64,000 bases of DNA from Paraniabella hibiscisoli (GCF_022512515.1 NZ_JAKWBK010000001.1:3286001-3350000), one strand, 5' to 3'. Shown: positions 10,205 to 20,240, counted from the stretch's first letter. Numbers and translations: made by a program. The notes: generated from the sequence alone by a model not told the origin.

Positions 10205-10750
10205 ATGTCAATCAGGTCGCTGGCCGTTTTTTGCGGCTCCAAAGATGGAAGAGATAAGTTATTTACAGCAGAAGCACAAAGGCTGGGCAACTGGATGGCT
10301 TCGAGAAGCATGAGACTGGTGTACGGCGGAGGTAATGTTGGTTTAATGGGCGCTGTTGCCAATGCTGTAATGGAAAACGGCGGATCTGTAGTGGGGGTGA
10401 TCCCGGAAATACTGAATGCCAGGGAGCGTTCGCATAAAACCATTACCGAATTACTGGTAGTAGGAGATATGCATATCCGCAAACGAAAAATGTACGAGCT
10501 CTGCGATGCTGCAATTATCTTACCCGGTGGTTATGGTACTTTGGATGAACTGTTCGAGATGATCACCTGGAATAATCTTTCCATTCACGATAAGAGTATT
10601 TATATTATTAACCTTAATGGTTTTTATGATCACCTGCTGGCTCATATCGAAACCATGCTGCATAATGGTTTTTTGTATGAGAATCCGATGCACCGGATAA
10701 CGGTAGTGCCTAATGTTGCAGAATTGGTATTGCAGCCGGAATTTAGCTAA
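10205..10750 (+). CDS. LOG-family nucleotide 5'-monophosphate phosphoribohydrolase
   Basis: 181 residues, usual for TIGR00730 proteins (formerly called lysine decarboxylase-like). The glycine-rich G-G-G-N-V-G-L-M-G near residue 40 and P-G-G-Y-G-T-L-D-E near residue 100 are the diagnostic phosphate/ribose-binding motifs. Family enzymes cleave the N-glycosidic bond of cytokinin riboside or purine monophosphates. Cytosolic, intact, followed 52 bases later by the PIG-L gene. Confidence 0.9.
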   Translation: MSIRSLAVFCGSKDGRDKLFTAEAQRLGNWMASRSMRLVYGGGNVGLMGAVANAVMENGGSVVGVIPEILNARERSHKTITELLVVGDMHIRKRKMYELCDAAIILPGGYGTLDELFEMITWNNLSIHDKSIYIINLNGFYDHLLAHIETMLHNGFLYENPMHRITVVPNVAELVLQPEFS

Positions 10751-10802
10751 TACTATATAATACAGGCTTTTCCTGTTCGGCCTTTTCCGCTATTTTCGTA
10801 GG

Positions 10803-13268
10803 ATGAAGAATCGGATTGTCAGTTGTATATTTTTGTTTTTTGTATGGGCGCTATGGCCCAGTCTGGTACCGGCTCGCAGATCGTACAGCGTATTCAGAAG
10901 TTAAAAGTGCTGGGATCTGTGTTATATGTTGCCGCACACCCCGATGATGAAAATACCCGTTTGATCACTTACCTGGCAAATGATCGCTTATATAGAACCG
11001 GCTATTTGTCGCTAACACGCGGTGATGGCGGGCAAAACCTGATTGGTGACGAACAGGGTATTGAACTGGGATTGATCCGCACACAGGAGTTGCTGGCCGC
11101 CCGTCGTATAGATGGTGGAGAGCAGTTCTTTTCAGAGCTTTTGATTTTGGATTTTCTAAAAATCCCGAGGAAACATTTAAGAAATGGAACCGGGAAAAGG
11201 TATTGAGTGATGTGGTTTGGATGATACGTAAATTTCAACCAGATGTGATCATTACACGCTTTCCTGTTACAGGAGAAGGGGGCATGGCCATCATACGGCC
11301 AGCGCCATCCTGGCCAATGAAGCATTTACAGCAGCCGCTGATCCCAATCAGTTTAAAGACCAGTTACAGTATGTAAAACCCTGGCAGGCTAAAAGGATAT
11401 TATGGAATACCTTCAATTTTGGTGGAAATAATACAACCGATCCCTCGCAATTTAATATCAATGTAGGTGGATATAATAGCTTGTTGGGAAAGAGTTACGG
11501 CGAAATAGCTGCCGAAAGCCGCAGCCAGCATAAGTCGCAGGGCTTTGGTTCGGCTGCTACAAGAGGCGACAGTTATGAGTACTTTAAAACAACCGGTGGC
11601 GATGCGCCTAAGAATGATCTTTTCGATGGTGTAAATATCAGCTGGAACCGGGTTGGAAAAAACGGGCAGGCCATAGAAAAAATGATAGCCGCCATTGAAT
11701 CTAAATTTGATATCACAGCGCCCGAAAAATCAGTTACTCAATTGGTGGCTTTATATAAATTGCTGGGACAGTCGGGTACTCATTATTGGATTGAAAAAAG
11801 AAAGCAGAAGTGCAACAGCTGATTGCACTTTGTAGCGGTTTGTTTATGGATGCCTACAGCAACCAGCCATTTGCCGTCCAAACGGAATCTGTTATTATCA
11901 ATACTGTTTTAAATAGCCGGTTGGGCGCTGATGCAACGGCTAAAAGCATTGCTATTGCAGGTATTACCAACAATATCAATAAATCTCTTGAAAAAATAAG
12001 AACCTGAGCTTTGATACAAAAGTTGATGTATCACTGCAAAAAGAAATAACGCAGCCCTACTGGCTGAATGATAAAAAAGAAGAAGGCTTGTTTTATGTAG
12101 CCGACCAGCAAATGATTGGACTGCCTGATGTTGCTCCGGCCTACCTTGCGACATTTACCATTAATATAGGTGGACAGGATTTTGTGTTTGAGCAACCCGT
12201 ACGTTATAAATATACCGATCCGGTAAAAGGAGAAATATACCAGCCGCTGATCGTCATTCCTCCGGCTACTATTACTGCGTCTCCCAACCTGGTAGTATTC
12301 AGACCTGATAATAAACAACAGCGGATACAGACACAGTTACATGCGTTTTCGGGTATTAGCGGTAATATTACCGCCGGATTAACGGGTATTGATTATTCAG
12401 GAGTGCAAAACGGCGCTCAGTCTTTAGAAAAAGGAAGGACTGCTTTTTATAATTTTGATGTAACGGAGAAACATGAGCCCGAAGAGATTTACACCTTGAC
12501 CCCTTATGCCAATAAGAAAACCGATAAAGATACAGTGGGCTATCACCTGGCTTTAAGAAGTATCGATTACGATCATATACCGGCGGTCCGCTATTTTTAT
12601 CCCGACTTTATTACTGCCTTAAATATCGATTTAAAAACAGTGGGTAAAAAAATAGGTTATATACCTGGTGCAGGTGATAAAGTGGCGGTTATATTGGAGC
12701 GGATGGGTTATGATGTAACCATATTGGATAAAACAACTTTGCCGGTAAGCAACCTCAGTGGTTTTGATGCCATCATAACAGGGGTTCGTGCGTATAATAC
12801 CAATGAGTGGATGAACGAGTTTTATGATGAGCTCATGAATTATGTAAAAGAAGGAGGGAACCTGATTGTGCAGTATAATACCAGTAATAATCTTGGAACC
12901 GTTAAATCAAAAATAGGACCTTACGATTTTAATATCACAAGGAACAGGATTACTGATGAACAGGCAAAAGTAAGTATGATCGACCCTGCCCATAAGGCAT
13001 TTAATTATCCCAATAAAATAACCGGTAAAGATTTTGAACATTGGGTGCAGGAACGAAGTATTTACCATGCCGGTGGTTGGGATAATCATTTCAAACCATT
13101 GTTGTCGATGGCTGATCCCGGCGAACGGGCAGACGAAGGAAGCCTGATCACTGCTACTTATGGTAAGGGGACTTTTACCTATACAGGTCTGGTTTTTTCA
13201 GAGAGCTTCCGGCTGCTGTGCCTGGCGCAATGCGCTTACTGGCCAATTTGATTGCGTTGAATAAGTAG
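10803..13268 (+). CDS. Secreted PIG-L family deacetylase, six frameshifts
   Basis: About 823 residues when rejoined. Signal peptide MKNRIVSCIFLFF...AMAQ, then the PIG-L/LmbE zinc domain with A-A-H-P-D-D-E near residue 45 and G-G-H-G-H-H-T near residue 160. Residues 300-820 form a long beta-rich region found in large Bacteroidota members, including a segment like a glutamine-amidotransferase fold (G-Y-D-V-T-I-L-D, V-K-E-G-G-N-L-I-V-Q-Y). One-base deletions lie at T 10836-10841, T 11129-11132, G 11278-11282, A 11794-11799, A 11991-11996 and T 13193-13198. Probably removes acetyl groups from amino sugars in the periplasm. The symporter downstream may import the product. Confidence 0.83.
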
Positions 13269-13272
13269 GGAT

Positions 13273-13345
13273 AGGTTGATAGGTTGAAGAGTTGATTGGT
13301 TGATAGGTTGAAGAGTTGATTGGTTGACAGGGTGAAGGTGATTGT
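13273..13345 (+). repeat. 24-bp minisatellite
   Basis: Two perfect copies of a 24-base unit (GTTGATAGGTTGAAGAGTTG plus ATTG) and a degenerate third copy, directly after the PIG-L stop. No coding role visible. Confidence 0.7.
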
Positions 13346-13389
13346 TGGAATAAGTGGTCAGATTAGTATAATGTTAATCATGCATTGCA

Positions 13390-13510
13390 ACCGTGAAGCG
13401 GTGACATTATAATGGCGTTGACGATGTGTAACAACCGCGAAGCGGTGATATTATTATATAGATGGCGTTGAGGATATGCAAAAACCGCAAAGCGGTGACA
13501 TTATCTACAC
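13390..13510. repeat. Three REP-like hairpin units
   Basis: Hairpins ACCG-TGAAG-CGGT (13390-13402), ACCGC-GAA-GCGGT (13434-13446) and ACCGC-AAA-GCGGT (13484-13496) are each followed by GAYATTAT and, in two cases, by GGCGTTGA. Spacing is 44 and 50 bases. The same family recurs at 57463-57966. No gene is visible in 13269-13576; the stretch holds this repeat and the minisatellite. Confidence 0.75.
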
Positions 13511-13576
13511 GCCGCATATAATGGTTTGAATAGTAGGAGGGCGCCGGTTCGGTTGGGTAATCAGAATTTTAAAACG

Positions 13577-13752
13577 ATGGAAAAGAAAAAACCTTTAATA
13601 GATATCAGGCGTGGGGAAATGGCTTTTATTATTGCCATTGTACTCGGGTTAGTGATTGGTACACTGATCAAAAAGTAAGGTTTGGGTTAATGCTGGGCCT
13701 GGTAATAGGTTTGGGTATTGTTTTTATGAACTCATTGCGAAGGAAACGATAA
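13577..13752 (+). CDS. Two-span small membrane protein, one frameshift
   Basis: About 59 residues after adding one A to the run 13670-13674. MEKKKPLIDIRRGEMAF begins a soluble basic stretch; two hydrophobic segments of about 17 residues follow, separated by L-I-K-K-V-R-F-G, with a basic tail S-L-R-R-K-R. Unknown family. It precedes a 40-residue protein by 5 bases and the symporter, so an auxiliary role in transport is possible but unproven. Confidence 0.6.
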
Positions 13753-13757
13753 AAGCT

Positions 13758-13880
13758 ATGGAAGAACTTGATAAAAAACCACCTTTATTTAAGTTCTGGT
13801 CCACCTGGTATGTTTTAGTTGTTGTGATACTGTTTTTGTTGATTTTGTTTTTCTATTATTTAACTAAAAAGTATTCATGA
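13758..13880 (+). CDS. 40-residue single-span protein coupled to symporter
   Basis: MEELDKKPPLFKFWSTWYVL is followed by a single hydrophobic helix and the tail Y-L-T-K-K-Y-S. Its TGA overlaps the ATG of the symporter (ATGA at 13877-13880), which implies translational coupling. Small single-span partner subunits are known for some SSS transporters (DUF485/DUF4212 types), but this one is shorter and I do not recognise its family. Intact frame. Confidence 0.65.
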   Translation: MEELDKKPPLFKFWSTWYVLVVVILFLLILFFYYLTKKYS

Positions 13881-15577
13881 AAACACTGGACTGGATAGTA
13901 CTTGCCTGCACATTGCTGCTGATTATTTTGTATGGCGTATTCAGAAGCAAGGGTAGTAAAGACCTGGAAGGCTATTTTCTGTCTAACAGGAGCATGCCCT
14001 GGTATATTATCCTGTTAAGTATAATGGGTACACAGGCAAGTGCTGTAACCTTCCTCGCTGCTCCGGGGCAGGCCTATACAGATGGGATGCGTTTTGTTCA
14101 GTATTATTTGGGTTTGCCACTTGCTGCAATAGTCATCTGTATTTCCTTTGCACCGGTTTTCAGCAGGTTGAAAGTATATACGGCTTATGAATACCTGGAG
14201 AACCGGTTTGATGCAAAAACAAGAACTTTTACGTCGCTGCTTTTCCTATTGCAGCGGGGCTTGTCAACGGGGATCAGCATCTTTGCACCCTCTCTTATTT
14301 TATCGGTTATTTTTGGCTGGAATATTTACCTTACCAACCTGGTAATGGGAGGGTTGCTGATCATTTATACCGTTACCGGTGGTGCCAAAGCTGTTGCGTA
14401 CACACAGCAGCTACAGTTTTTTATTATTATGGTAGCCCTGTTTTTGGCGGGTTATTATATGGTGCACAAGCTGCCCGAGGGCATGGGATTTACCGATGCG
14501 ATTACCATAGGAGGTAAGCTGGGTAAATTCAATATTATCACTACAGGCTTCGAAAATGGCAAGTTTAATTGGGGAGACAGGTATAATATTTTCAGCGGTA
14601 TTATTGGAGGTTTCTTTTTAGCGCTTTCCTATTTTGGTACAGATCAGTCTCAGGTAGGACGATACCTGACTGCTAAAAATTTAAAAGAAAGTAAAACCGG
14701 TTTGTTGATGAACGGCATTGTTAAAGTACCCATGCAATTTGGTATTCTATTGCTGGGTGTTTTGGTATTTGCTTTTTACCAGTTTCATAAAGCACCGGCT
14801 TTTTTAATGATTACGAGCTCAAACGCCTCGAAAATTCTGTTCACAAAACCAGGCTTGCCGAGCTGCAGACAACGCTTCATCACATTGATGAAAAAAAGCA
14901 GCCTTATTGGGGCAGTATCAACAGAATAGTGGTAATGATCAATATTTTGAAGAGATGTCTTACTTGCAGGATAGTATGATGGTAGTGAGAAATGATATCA
15001 AACTGTTGGTGAAGGAGAACGGCGGCAGCGATAACGATACTAATTATATCTTTTTAAAATTTGTAATTGATTACCTGCCGAAGGGATTGGTGGGGCTTAT
15101 TATTGCCGTTATTTTTCTCGCAAGTTGGGGCAGTATTGCCGCAGCGGTCAATTCCCTTGCGTCGAGTACTGTTATAGATATACACAAGAAGTATTTTACA
15201 AAAGCCAGGCGGGATGATTATGCTTATTCACAGATCTATACGGTAGTCTGGAGCTTATTTTGTATTGGGGTAGCTATGTTTGTATCCAACTGGACGAGCA
15301 GCCTTATAGAAGTTGTGAATATCCTTGGCTCTCTTTTTATGGAACCATACTAGGTGTTTTCCTCGTTGCTTTTTATGCAAAGAAGGTAAAGGGGACCGCG
15401 GTTTTTGTTGCGGCTATAATAACCGAAGTCGCAATTATTGCCCTCTTTGTGCTGAACGAATATGACAAAATAAGCCTGGGTTTTCTATGGCTCAATATGA
15501 TTGGCGCACTACTGGTATATGTACTGGCAATTCTGTTGCAGGCAACCATTTACCGCAAAAGCTTATCTGAGAGATAG
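13877..15577 (+). CDS. Sodium:solute symporter, three frameshifts
   Basis: About 567 residues. The intact N-terminal 300 residues contain D-L-E-G-Y-F-L-S-N-R-S-M-P-W-Y and Q-A-S-A-V-T-F-L-A-A-P-G, characteristic SSS motifs, with about 13-14 spans overall. Breaks at T 14800-14805, G 14909-14912 and T 15334-15338 each lack one base; repair restores a loop of about 90 mostly polar residues between late spans and the final helices. Translationally coupled to a 40-residue membrane protein and probably cotranscribed with a second one. The 3' end overlaps the convergent dipeptidase gene by 15 bases. Confidence 0.83.
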
Positions 15578-16269
15578 TTTTCTGAAAGGAATATCCAGTA
15601 CATCAAATCTTATATTGCTTTGGTAAGTATAATGCCACCATTCTGTGGAGAGTGCCGTAAATCCGTATTTAGCCATAACGGTTTTTAATTTCTGCCGGTT
15701 ATGTAGTATCGGTTCTGGCAGTTGTTTAAAACTATGATGTGCTGTATCTGAAAAATTATCAAAGCCGGTGCCCATGTCCAATTCTTCACCGGTGTTTAGC
15801 TGGATAAGGGTTAGGTCAATAGCAGTGCCACGATTATGGTTGCTGCCTTTTGCCGGGTTGGCTACATAGCGCTCATCCTTTACCAGGTCCCAGAATTTTC
15901 TTGTAACAGAATAAGGACGATATGCATCGAATACTTTGAGTCCCAATCCTTCTTTTTCAAGGCCTCCTGCACTTTTAGCAATGAGTCGGCTGCGGGTTGG
16001 CGAAGAAAGGTAGTAGTAGTTCCAGCGGGGTACATATATCGTTGCATAAAATTATGCTCACTGGCATATCGTAGGTCGTAGACAATTGAAGGGATCCTGC
16101 TCTTTATTTCGATCATTTCCTGGAAGGGAAATTGCTTTACTTCCTTTTTATATTTATTGACAGAACGTTCAACGGACAAGGAGTTCGTTTGCGCATCTAT
16201 TAATGATGCGTTTATTGCTCCGATAAAGAAGATGAGACTTAGGGTGCATTTCAATAAAACCGTTCTCAT
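15563..16269 (-). CDS. M15 (VanX-like) D-alanyl-D-alanine dipeptidase, one frameshift
   Basis: About 235 residues with a signal peptide (MRTVLLKCTLSLIFFIGAIN). The zinc site S-N-H-N-R-G-T-A-I-D and the catalytic E-W-W-H-Y-T-Y are present; the upstream Y-R-P-Y-S-V motif fits VanX/DdpX. The T run at 15953-15957 lacks one base. It should cleave D-Ala-D-Ala or related dipeptides in the periplasm, probably for nutrition or wall recycling rather than vancomycin resistance, as no vanA/H is near. Last gene of a minus-strand unit with cupin and GroES-like genes. Confidence 0.85.
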
Positions 16270-16274
16270 GTATC

Positions 16275-16669
16275 TTATTCAGTTGTCTGCCCGTCAAAAT
16301 CTTCCTCATTTTCTTCTGCTTCTTTTTTAGTAGCGCGTACAATGCCGTCTTTATGATGTGGTGGAGCATAGATGGTGTACATCTTTAAAGAACTGGAGCC
16401 CGTATTAATTACATTGTGTTTAGCTCCCGAAGGGATGATAATAACATCTCCATCTGCAACGGTGTACTTGTTTCCATCAATTATACACTCCCCGTACCTT
16501 GTTCAAAGCGAAAAAACTGGTCGTTGCTATCATGTATTTCTTCGCCAATTTCTTCTCCGGGCAATAAGCTCATTAACACTAATTGCATGTGTGAAGCCGT
16601 GTACAATACTTTTCTGAAATGGTCATTCTCTAAAGTGAGCTGCTGAATATTTGCGTTAAATCCTTTCAT
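16275..16669 (-). CDS. Cupin-domain protein, one frameshift
   Basis: About 131 residues, single conserved barrel. Cupin motif 1 is seen as G-E-E-I-G-E-E-I-H-D-S-N-D-Q-F and motif 2 around P-S-G-A-K-H-N-V-I-N after adding one C to the run 16490-16493. The metal-binding histidines and glutamate appear present. Acidic tail. Five bases separate it from the dipeptidase gene, so they are likely cotranscribed. Reaction not predictable. Confidence 0.78.
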
Positions 16670-16715
16670 AAATATATTTTTACAATGGTGGTTAATGATG
16701 GAGAGAAGTCTTATT

Positions 16716-17087
16716 TTACAAATCTTCTTCCCGTTCGAGCATGAGTATGGCGCTTTGTGGTACGATGAAATACTTATCACTTTCGTACATGATTTCTGTA
16801 GCACCGCTTAAAAGAAATATAGCCAGATCACCTTCTTTTGCCTGTAGCGGAACATATTTTACCTGGTCTTCATCGGTTTTCCATGGCTCTTCATCCACCG
16901 CTACGGGTATTGCATAACCGGGTCCGGTTTTAATCACATAACCTTGTTGTACTTTTTCCTTCTCCTGCACGCCAGGTGGCAGGTATAAACCACTGGCAGT
17001 ACGTTCATCCGGCTTTTGCGGCTTTATCAGTATCCTGTCACCAATAACAATTAATTTCTTAAATCTGTTTTCTGCTGTAATACGCAT
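16716..17087 (-). CDS. GroES-like (Cpn10) protein, stand-alone
   Basis: 123 residues, longer than the usual 95-100. The N-terminus V-I-G-D-R-I-L-I-K-P and S-G-L-Y-L-P-P-G match the Cpn10 fold; the insertion with E-P-W-K-T-D-E-D-Q and the tail L-E-R-E-E-D-L differ from canonical GroES. No groEL is adjacent, unlike the housekeeping groESL pair, so this is a divergent paralogue, possibly a specialised lid. A TAnnTTTG box (17107-17114, minus strand) lies 20 bases upstream. First gene of the cupin/dipeptidase unit. Confidence 0.8.
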   Translation of the reverse strand: MRITAENRFKKLIVIGDRILIKPQKPDERTASGLYLPPGVQEKEKVQQGYVIKTGPGYAIPVAVDEEPWKTDEDQVKYVPLQAKEGDLAIFLLSGATEIMYESDKYFIVPQSAILMLEREEDL

Positions 17088-17106
17088 AGTTTTATGTTCT
17101 CTTCAA

Positions 17107-17114
17107 CAAAAATA
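17107..17114 (-). promoter_or_regulatory. Bacteroidota -7 box before GroES-like gene
   Basis: TATTTTTG on the minus strand matches TAnnTTTG, the sigma-ABfr -7 element, with the start codon 19 bases downstream. No good -33 TTG is identified. Confidence 0.4.
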
Positions 17115-17207
17115 AAAATTTAAGCTATGAGAGAAGAAATAAATGTTGAGAAACAACATCGGCTACTAAAGTCAACGCAAGAGTAATGAATATCGGGATT
17201 CAGATAA

Positions 17208-18885
17208 CTACAATTCCACCACTTTCCGGCTTCTTACGCTGTCTATCTTTTGAATAGCAATCCTGTATTGTTTAATCAGGTCTGTAACAGCGGTAATTTC
17301 TTTTTCTGGCAAGACGAATCCTGCTCCAGCTGTTGTTTATATCCGTAAAGTGCCTGGGTTACATTTTTGTATTCTTTGTAAATGCTATCTACTTTAATAT
17401 CAGCAATAGCCAGTGCCAGCTTCTTAGTAGTTTTCTCCCAGTTAATGTCTTTATAACGCAACCGTAATACATCGGCCTGTTTTTGCCAATTGGCGGTTTT
17501 TATTTTTTGGCTGTACGCGTCTTTAAGCGCCTGCTTTTCCTGTTGGGTAACAGTCTCTGCAAGCGAATTGTCTATGGCATTCCAACTAAGTTCAACAACA
17601 ATTTTTTGAGTGGCTTTTAATGCGTCCTGTACGTCTTTCTCCTCTTTTTCTTCCAATACAGGCATCACCGTTTCAAAATGACTTACAAAAGTAGCCCTGC
17701 TACTTACTACATCTACACAATCTTCTGTTTTCACCACCTCTGTTTTAGGCTTGGGAGAAGGATTGCTTTTATCGCAGGTTTCTGTGATCGTAGTTTTTTC
17801 TTCAGGGGTAATTTCAGGAGTTGGATCTGGATGTATCATTTCAGTAGCTGGCTGTTCGAGGTTGGAGGCAAATTGAAAGCCTGCAGCAGGTTGTGCTGTC
17901 CATGCTATATTGATACCGGCCGTTTGGGTAGATCCATGCTTGTTTAGCAGGGAACATAACATCATGCTTACGATCAAAGTGCATAGAAAAGAGATGCTTT
18001 TTACAGAAGGGTATCTTCTTTTACCCGCACCTAACAGGAACTCCACTCTCTCAAGCAAGGGCGATCTTTTACCCGAAATAGGAACTGCTAGCTTGTTAGG
18101 CGTTGCAGTATTTTGCCTGGCCAGTAAAAGTAGCGTTTTAGCATACATGCAACTATCATATTCAAATCGCATTACCCAGTTATCAGCAGATTTTTCGCGT
18201 TCGAGGTTTTGCATTTTGGCCAGTAACCTTATAAACGGGTTAAAGTATAGAATCGTTAGTATTACCTGCGTGATCAGGTTTTGCAGGTAGTCATTTCTCC
18301 GTATATGAGCCAGCTCATGTAAAATAATTGCCTGGGCCTGCTCCATACTTAACTGGTTCAACATAGCAACCGGCAGCAATATTACAGGCTTTAGAAAACC
18401 AACCGTTAAAGGAGATGAAATCAGATTGGAGGTGAATATGCTAACCTTCCTTTTGATATTTAAGTATTGGGATGCATCCAGCAGAAATATTTTTAAAGGT
18501 CCCGGAACTTTCCCAAGTCCCTGTCTTCTTAAACGATAAATGCTTTGCGTACCCAACAACAACTTAATTAATGGTACCATTAAAAGGATCATGTAAAGAG
18601 TGGCGGCATACACCATCACAGATTGGAAACTATTGATATTACCGATCCATTTAACAATCCCCAACCCCAAAGAGGGATTAGATAAGGACAGGAAAAAAGT
18701 GGCAACAAAGGCGCTAAACCCTGTAAGAAGCGCTGCAAAACCAATATTACTTAATTGCTCCGATGGCAAACGTTTGTAAAACGCGTGTAGCTTAAAACCA
18801 GCAGCCATATCAGGCCGCTTTGCCATATGCTGTTGATAACAGCGTTTCCTAAAGCAGTTAGTACCGATTGCAAGCTTTCGTTCAT
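17208..18885 (-). CDS. BlaR1-like M56 peptidase with coiled-coil periplasmic tail, two frameshifts
   Basis: About 560 residues. ATG 18885 opens MNESLQSVLTALGNAVINSI, followed by four membrane spans, the zinc motif I-L-H-E-L-A-H-I-R-R-N-D near residue 205 and a final span near residue 305. The remaining 250 residues are charged, proline- then helix-rich and probably coiled. A-run 18778-18781 and T-run 17301-17305 each lack a base; the second repair extends the C-terminus to V-R-S-R-K-V-V-E-L. It follows the blaI gene by 3 bases, the standard sensor/repressor arrangement. Unlike the M56 protein at 3670 it has no plug repeats. Confidence 0.82.
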
Positions 18886-18888
18886 GGT

Positions 18889-19272
18889 TTATTTCTTCTT
18901 TAAGTTGTCGATCAAAGACTGTATCTGGTCTAACTCTTCCTCAGTAACCTGCTGGCTACCCAAAGCCTGCATTACAAGTTGAGTTGATGACCCTCCAAAG
19001 AGGTTGCCTATAAACTTATTCAATAGAAATTTCTGGGTATTTTCCTTATCCGTCGCAGCCTGGTAAATATGGGTTCGGGCCGAGTCGTCTCTATCCACCA
19101 ATCCCTTATCATTCATAATCTGCATGAGTTTAAGGGTAGTAGTATAACCGATATCTTTTCCGATCACCAATTCTTCATGCACTTCTCTTACGGTAGCTTT
19201 TCCTTTTTGCCAAAGCACCTGTAAGATCTCCAGTTCACTTTCCGTTGGTTTCAATGTTTTAACGTCTGCCAT
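18889..19272 (-). CDS. blaI: BlaI/MecI-family repressor, second copy
   Basis: 127 residues from ATG 19272 (MADVKTLKPTESELEILQVL); an upstream in-frame start would add six unconserved residues. Winged-helix features: V-L-W-Q-K-G-K-A-T-V-R-E-V, Y-T-T-T-L-K-L-M-Q-I-M with the R-T-H-I-Y-Q-A wing, then a C-terminal dimer helix. Intact frame. Operon partner is the M56 peptidase 3 bases downstream; a palindromic operator candidate sits 20 bases upstream. Confidence 0.9.
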   Translation of the reverse strand: MADVKTLKPTESELEILQVLWQKGKATVREVHEELVIGKDIGYTTTLKLMQIMNDKGLVDRDDSARTHIYQAATDKENTQKFLLNKFIGNLFGGSSTQLVMQALGSQQVTEEELDQIQSLIDNLKKK

Positions 19273-19292
19273 ACACCAAATTTTAAGCAATT

Positions 19293-19308
19293 TACGATTT
19301 CTTTCGTA
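19293..19308. promoter_or_regulatory. Candidate BlaI operator, second copy
   Basis: TACGA-N6-TCGTA, the same half-sites as the palindrome at 3231-3245 with one more spacer base (in a T-rich spacer where run-length errors are common). It lies 20 bases upstream of the blaI start. Confidence 0.55.
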
Positions 19309-19368
19309 TAATTAACAAGCCTTTAAAATTTTCTGATTTTTTTTAACAATTCGGCTTAGCAGAGAAAG

Positions 19369-20235
19369 TTAGTCTCTGAGAATAGTAATCAGTTCTTCAA
19401 TTTCTTTCAGCATATAAAATTTTTCATCCGTTTCGTAACACTTGCCCAGGTCTTCAAGGAGTTTGGCTACTACCTGTTTATTGTTTTGTGGTTTGAAATA
19501 GTCGGGTACAACAGGTACTGCAATTTTACTAAAGTAATTATACAGATCGTTATGAGTAAATACCTGTCCTAAGGTCGGATCTATAAAAAATTCTATGTTC
19601 AGGTGCAACTTTTCGGCCTCCTTCTCAGTTTTCGACTTAAAGTAAGCCAATACGAACTGGTTGGGAATGGGTAGTAACCTGATGGGAACATCCAATAGCT
19701 CGGTAAGTAAAAGGTAAAGTACACCATTGCCACTTTGATTTCCTTTTTTAGACTCGATGATATTCGAGATCAGGAATTCATTGGGTATGCGTTCTTCTCC
19801 AAGTGTTCCTTTTAGTCCGAAGTAATTATACAGGATGCTGGTAATAACGTTTACCTGTTCTAAAGGGGTAAGGTAATTGTTTAATTCGATCCAGATATTG
19901 CGCCTGAGGCGTTCGATATCCTGTATCACTTTTCCGGTATGAAGATCGGGGTAGAGGAGTTTGGCTACTAATAAAGCGCCGGGTATCAGATCGTGGTGAG
20001 GGGCGTTACTCCAGGCTATAAAATCATTCTTAAGATTGATGAAGTGGAGCCGGTGTATCAGCAGTTCAATACGCTCCTGAACACTATTGTCGATGGTGTT
20101 TTCCCAAAGGTTTTCGAGACTTGCTATAATGGGCGTTCCGTAAGAAATAATGCGATTACTTACCGCTTCAAATACTTCGGTATCCGGGTCTTCTATCAGG
20201 GTAAGTAATGCTTCAACTTCTTTCTCGTTCTCCAT
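19369..20235 (-). CDS. SirB1/transglutaminase-core family protein
   Basis: 288 residues, matching SirB1-type (Transglut_core2) proteins. HEAT-like helices occupy the first 80 residues; the core contains Y-Y-F-G-L-K-G, S-K-K-G-N-Q-S-G-N-G-V-L-Y, where the usual catalytic cysteine region is replaced by polar residues, and P-N-Q-F-V-L-A-Y. Family function is poorly known; SirB1 proteins are often catalytically degenerate. A TATATTTG box ends 5 bases before the ATG, so the mRNA is probably leaderless. Confidence 0.8.
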   Translation of the reverse strand: MENEKEVEALLTLIEDPDTEVFEAVSNRIISYGTPIIASLENLWENTIDNSVQERIELLIHRLHFINLKNDFIAWSNAPHHDLIPGALLVAKLLYPDLHTGKVIQDIERLRRNIWIELNNYLTPLEQVNVITSILYNYFGLKGTLGEERIPNEFLISNIIESKKGNQSGNGVLYLLLTELLDVPIRLLPIPNQFVLAYFKSKTEKEAEKLHLNIEFFIDPTLGQVFTHNDLYNYFSKIAVPVVPDYFKPQNNKQVVAKLLEDLGKCYETDEKFYMLKEIEELITILRD

Positions 20236-20240
20236 TGAAA

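Noticed and set aside
10836..13198. Programmed frameshifting in the PIG-L gene
   Set aside because: Six unrelated runs without slippery-site or pseudoknot context, and the same kind of break in dozens of other genes, point to sequence error.
13390..13496. Short CRISPR-like array
   Set aside because: Only three units, the conserved part is a hairpin of 13 bases with similar rather than unique spacers, and no cas genes are present.
15563..16269. Vancomycin-resistance locus (VanX-like gene)
   Set aside because: No vanH, vanA or vanRS genes are nearby, and such dipeptidases are common secreted housekeeping enzymes in Bacteroidota.
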